Part shown: positions 47,554 to 64,000 of the stretch, one piece after another
Layout: each line of letters opens with the position of its first letter
How positions within the stretch are numbered: the stretch's first letter is position 1
Origin: Cololabis saira
Taxonomy: Eukaryota > Chordata > Actinopteri > Beloniformes > Belonidae
Direction: 5' to 3'
Assembly (NCBI RefSeq): GCF_033807715.1
Contig: NC_084601.1
Location: 83,501-147,500, forward strand
DNA: 64,000 nt
Made by a program: the position numbers and the translations under genes
The notes under the pieces: model-generated
The model's input: only the letters and a program-made list of their open reading frames with translations
Database searches by the model: none
What the model was told of the DNA's origin: nothing

Positions 47554-47555
47554 TA

Positions 47556-47621
<66 letters not shown>
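47554..47621. repeat. ATT microsatellite, right half
   Basis: Pure ATT run that ends at the upstream edge of the plekho1 CpG-rich region. Confidence 0.9.
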
Positions 47622-47624
<3 letters not shown>

Positions 47625-47760
47625 TCTTCTGTTACGTGGCGTCTTCTGATTGGTCGCTGGGGGTCGCTGTCGGTCCTGCTTTCATCTAAATACCGGGGCT
47701 CGCGCGCGTCCGCATGGGAGAGCGCGTGCTCGCGCCAAGCAGCGCGAGCATCATCCTCCC

Positions 47761-47865
47761 GACGCACGCGCAGGGAGGATGGTGCACGCGCAGGGAGGAT
47801 GATGCACGCGCCGGGAGGATGGTGCACGCGCAGGGAGGATGGTGCACGCGCAGGGAGGATGGTGC
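47761..47865. repeat. 20-bp minisatellite, 5 copies, in plekho1 promoter
   Basis: Units of GCACGCGCAGGGAGGATGGT with minor changes, followed by a TCCC run. Each unit has the self-complementary GCACGCGC core. Confidence 0.85.
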
Positions 47866-47988
47866 CTCCCTCCCTCCCTCCATCCTTCCCCCAGACAGCG
47901 GATGCTGAGGAAGCAGCATCAGCATCAGCAGCAGCAGCAGCAGCGCGGAGCGAGCGGCGGCAGCGACACCGACGCCGGGAACTAGCGG

Positions 47989-48084
47989 GACCAGAGGTGC
48001 CGGTGGCCGGCTCCGGGAGAACCGAGCCTCCTCCCCGACCAGAGGTGCCGGTGGCCGGCTCCGGGAGAACCGAGCCTCCTCCTC
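47989..48084. repeat. 48-bp direct duplication in plekho1 5' UTR
   Basis: GACCAGAGGTGCCGGTGGCC starts at 47989 and again at 48037; the units are almost identical and end 16 bases before the ATG. Confidence 0.9.
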
Positions 48085-48100
48085 GCCCGCAGCAGGGAGG

Positions 48101-63411
<15,311 letters not shown>

Positions 63412-64000
63412 GTGAGTCCCTCTGTCCATCTGCCCTCCTGACCGTCCATCAGGCGGCTTGTACACCATTTACTGTTACCTGCTTTCTGTCAACCTGTTCA
63501 CCTCAGCCATCACGAAGCCTCCTGTCCGTCTTCCTGTCTCATCACCAGATCAGTGCAGGATTCACTCCAGAAATGTGCTAATATGTAAAGTTCTGAGTTC
63601 TGAAAATGACCTGGTCTCTTTTCCAACTTGATGAGATGATGATGTTGCTGTCTTCTTTCATTTATTGGTGGTTGGTAAACAGCGTAGGTTGTGAGTTATT
63701 ACCACCAAATGGTATAGAGGGATTGTTGTGGACCCCACCAAGTCATCACTGTAATCTAGACAACTGAAAAGGATCAACTATATTTTCTCTAAAGATCAAG
63801 TCTGTTTTCTTTGCTGTTTCTCTAACCAGTTTCACTTTAGAATCGGAAATTGGCTAAAAAATGCTAAAAATCACTTTCACGATAATGACTCAAAATTGTA
63901 AAATAACAAGACATCTTGGGTTCTACATGAACACTCACTCCCATTTCTGATTTGATATGATGCCTACATTTGCTTTAGGGAAAAATGGTCCAATTACTAC
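63412..64000. other. plekho1 intron 3 (partial)
   Basis: Starts with GTGAGT donor. No further PH-domain exon is seen before the window ends. Confidence 0.7.

Larger units (their letters stand above)
47622..48100 (+). promoter_or_regulatory. plekho1: CpG-rich promoter and 5' UTR of plekho1
   Basis: A sharp switch from AT-rich repeats to CpG-rich sequence (GCGCGCGTCCGC, repeated GCACGCGC) immediately upstream of the first coding exon. An inverted CCAAT box (ATTGG) lies at about 47649-47653. No strong TATA. Contains a 20-bp minisatellite, a CT run, a CAG/CAT-rich stretch and a 48-bp duplication. Confidence 0.65.

Overview
The window comes from a ray-finned (teleost) fish nuclear genome. It holds split vertebrate genes with GT-AG introns, and a repeat load typical of teleosts: Rex1/Babar-like, Rex3/RTE-like and L2-like LINEs, a DIRS element, Ty3/gypsy elements including a Gmr1-type, hAT and other MITEs, a tRNA-derived SINE, and long micro- and minisatellites. 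There is no bacterial-type gene organisation and no CRISPR. No tRNA or rRNA gene was recognised apart from the SINE.

Three host loci lie on the + strand. (1) VPS45, an SM-family vesicle-fusion regulator, at 878-15096. There are 14 coding exons encoding 539 residues; the first ~31 codons lie off the left edge. (2) A pair of small secreted lipocalin-like genes related to the alpha-1-acid-glycoprotein group of fish proteins (a group that includes pufferfish saxitoxin/tetrodotoxin-binding and flounder tributyltin-binding proteins). The upstream copy (17954-18628) is a truncated pseudogene. The downstream copy (28452-31250) is intact, with six exons and 207 residues. (3) The first three coding exons of plekho1 (PH-domain adaptor, CKIP-1), 48101-63411, running off the right edge. 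VPS45 and PLEKHO1 are also neighbours in the same orientation in human, so this is a conserved gene block into which the lipocalin pair and much retroelement DNA are inserted.

Repeat layout. The 4.5-kb VPS45 intron at 1162-5702 holds a decayed Rex1-like LINE in which reverse-transcriptase motif A has become a 40-bp minisatellite. Other VPS45 introns hold two MITEs and a Tc1-like scrap. Between the two lipocalin copies (21905-27412) sits an antisense Rex3-type LINE that contains three minisatellites, a 389-bp MITE with a clean target duplication, and an apparently full-length L2-type LINE with an intact 1061-codon ORF. Between the lipocalin and plekho1 is a nest. A small hAT element (8-bp duplication AGTATATC at 32411 and 42590) has been split by a Gmr1-type LTR retrotransposon (33048-39370, itself hit by a solo endogenous-retrovirus LTR) and by a DIRS element (39379 to about 42563). 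Just to the right, a second Ty3/gypsy element (42670-47553) sits in an ATT microsatellite and carries an 839-bp internal tandem duplication. A sister hAT copy, also with a perfect 8-bp duplication, is nested in another LINE in plekho1 intron 2 (53913-54680).

The plekho1 first exon lies in a CpG-rich promoter that begins directly after the microsatellite and itself contains a 20-bp minisatellite and a 48-bp duplication. The rest of the window is intron or intergenic DNA in which I recognise no gene.
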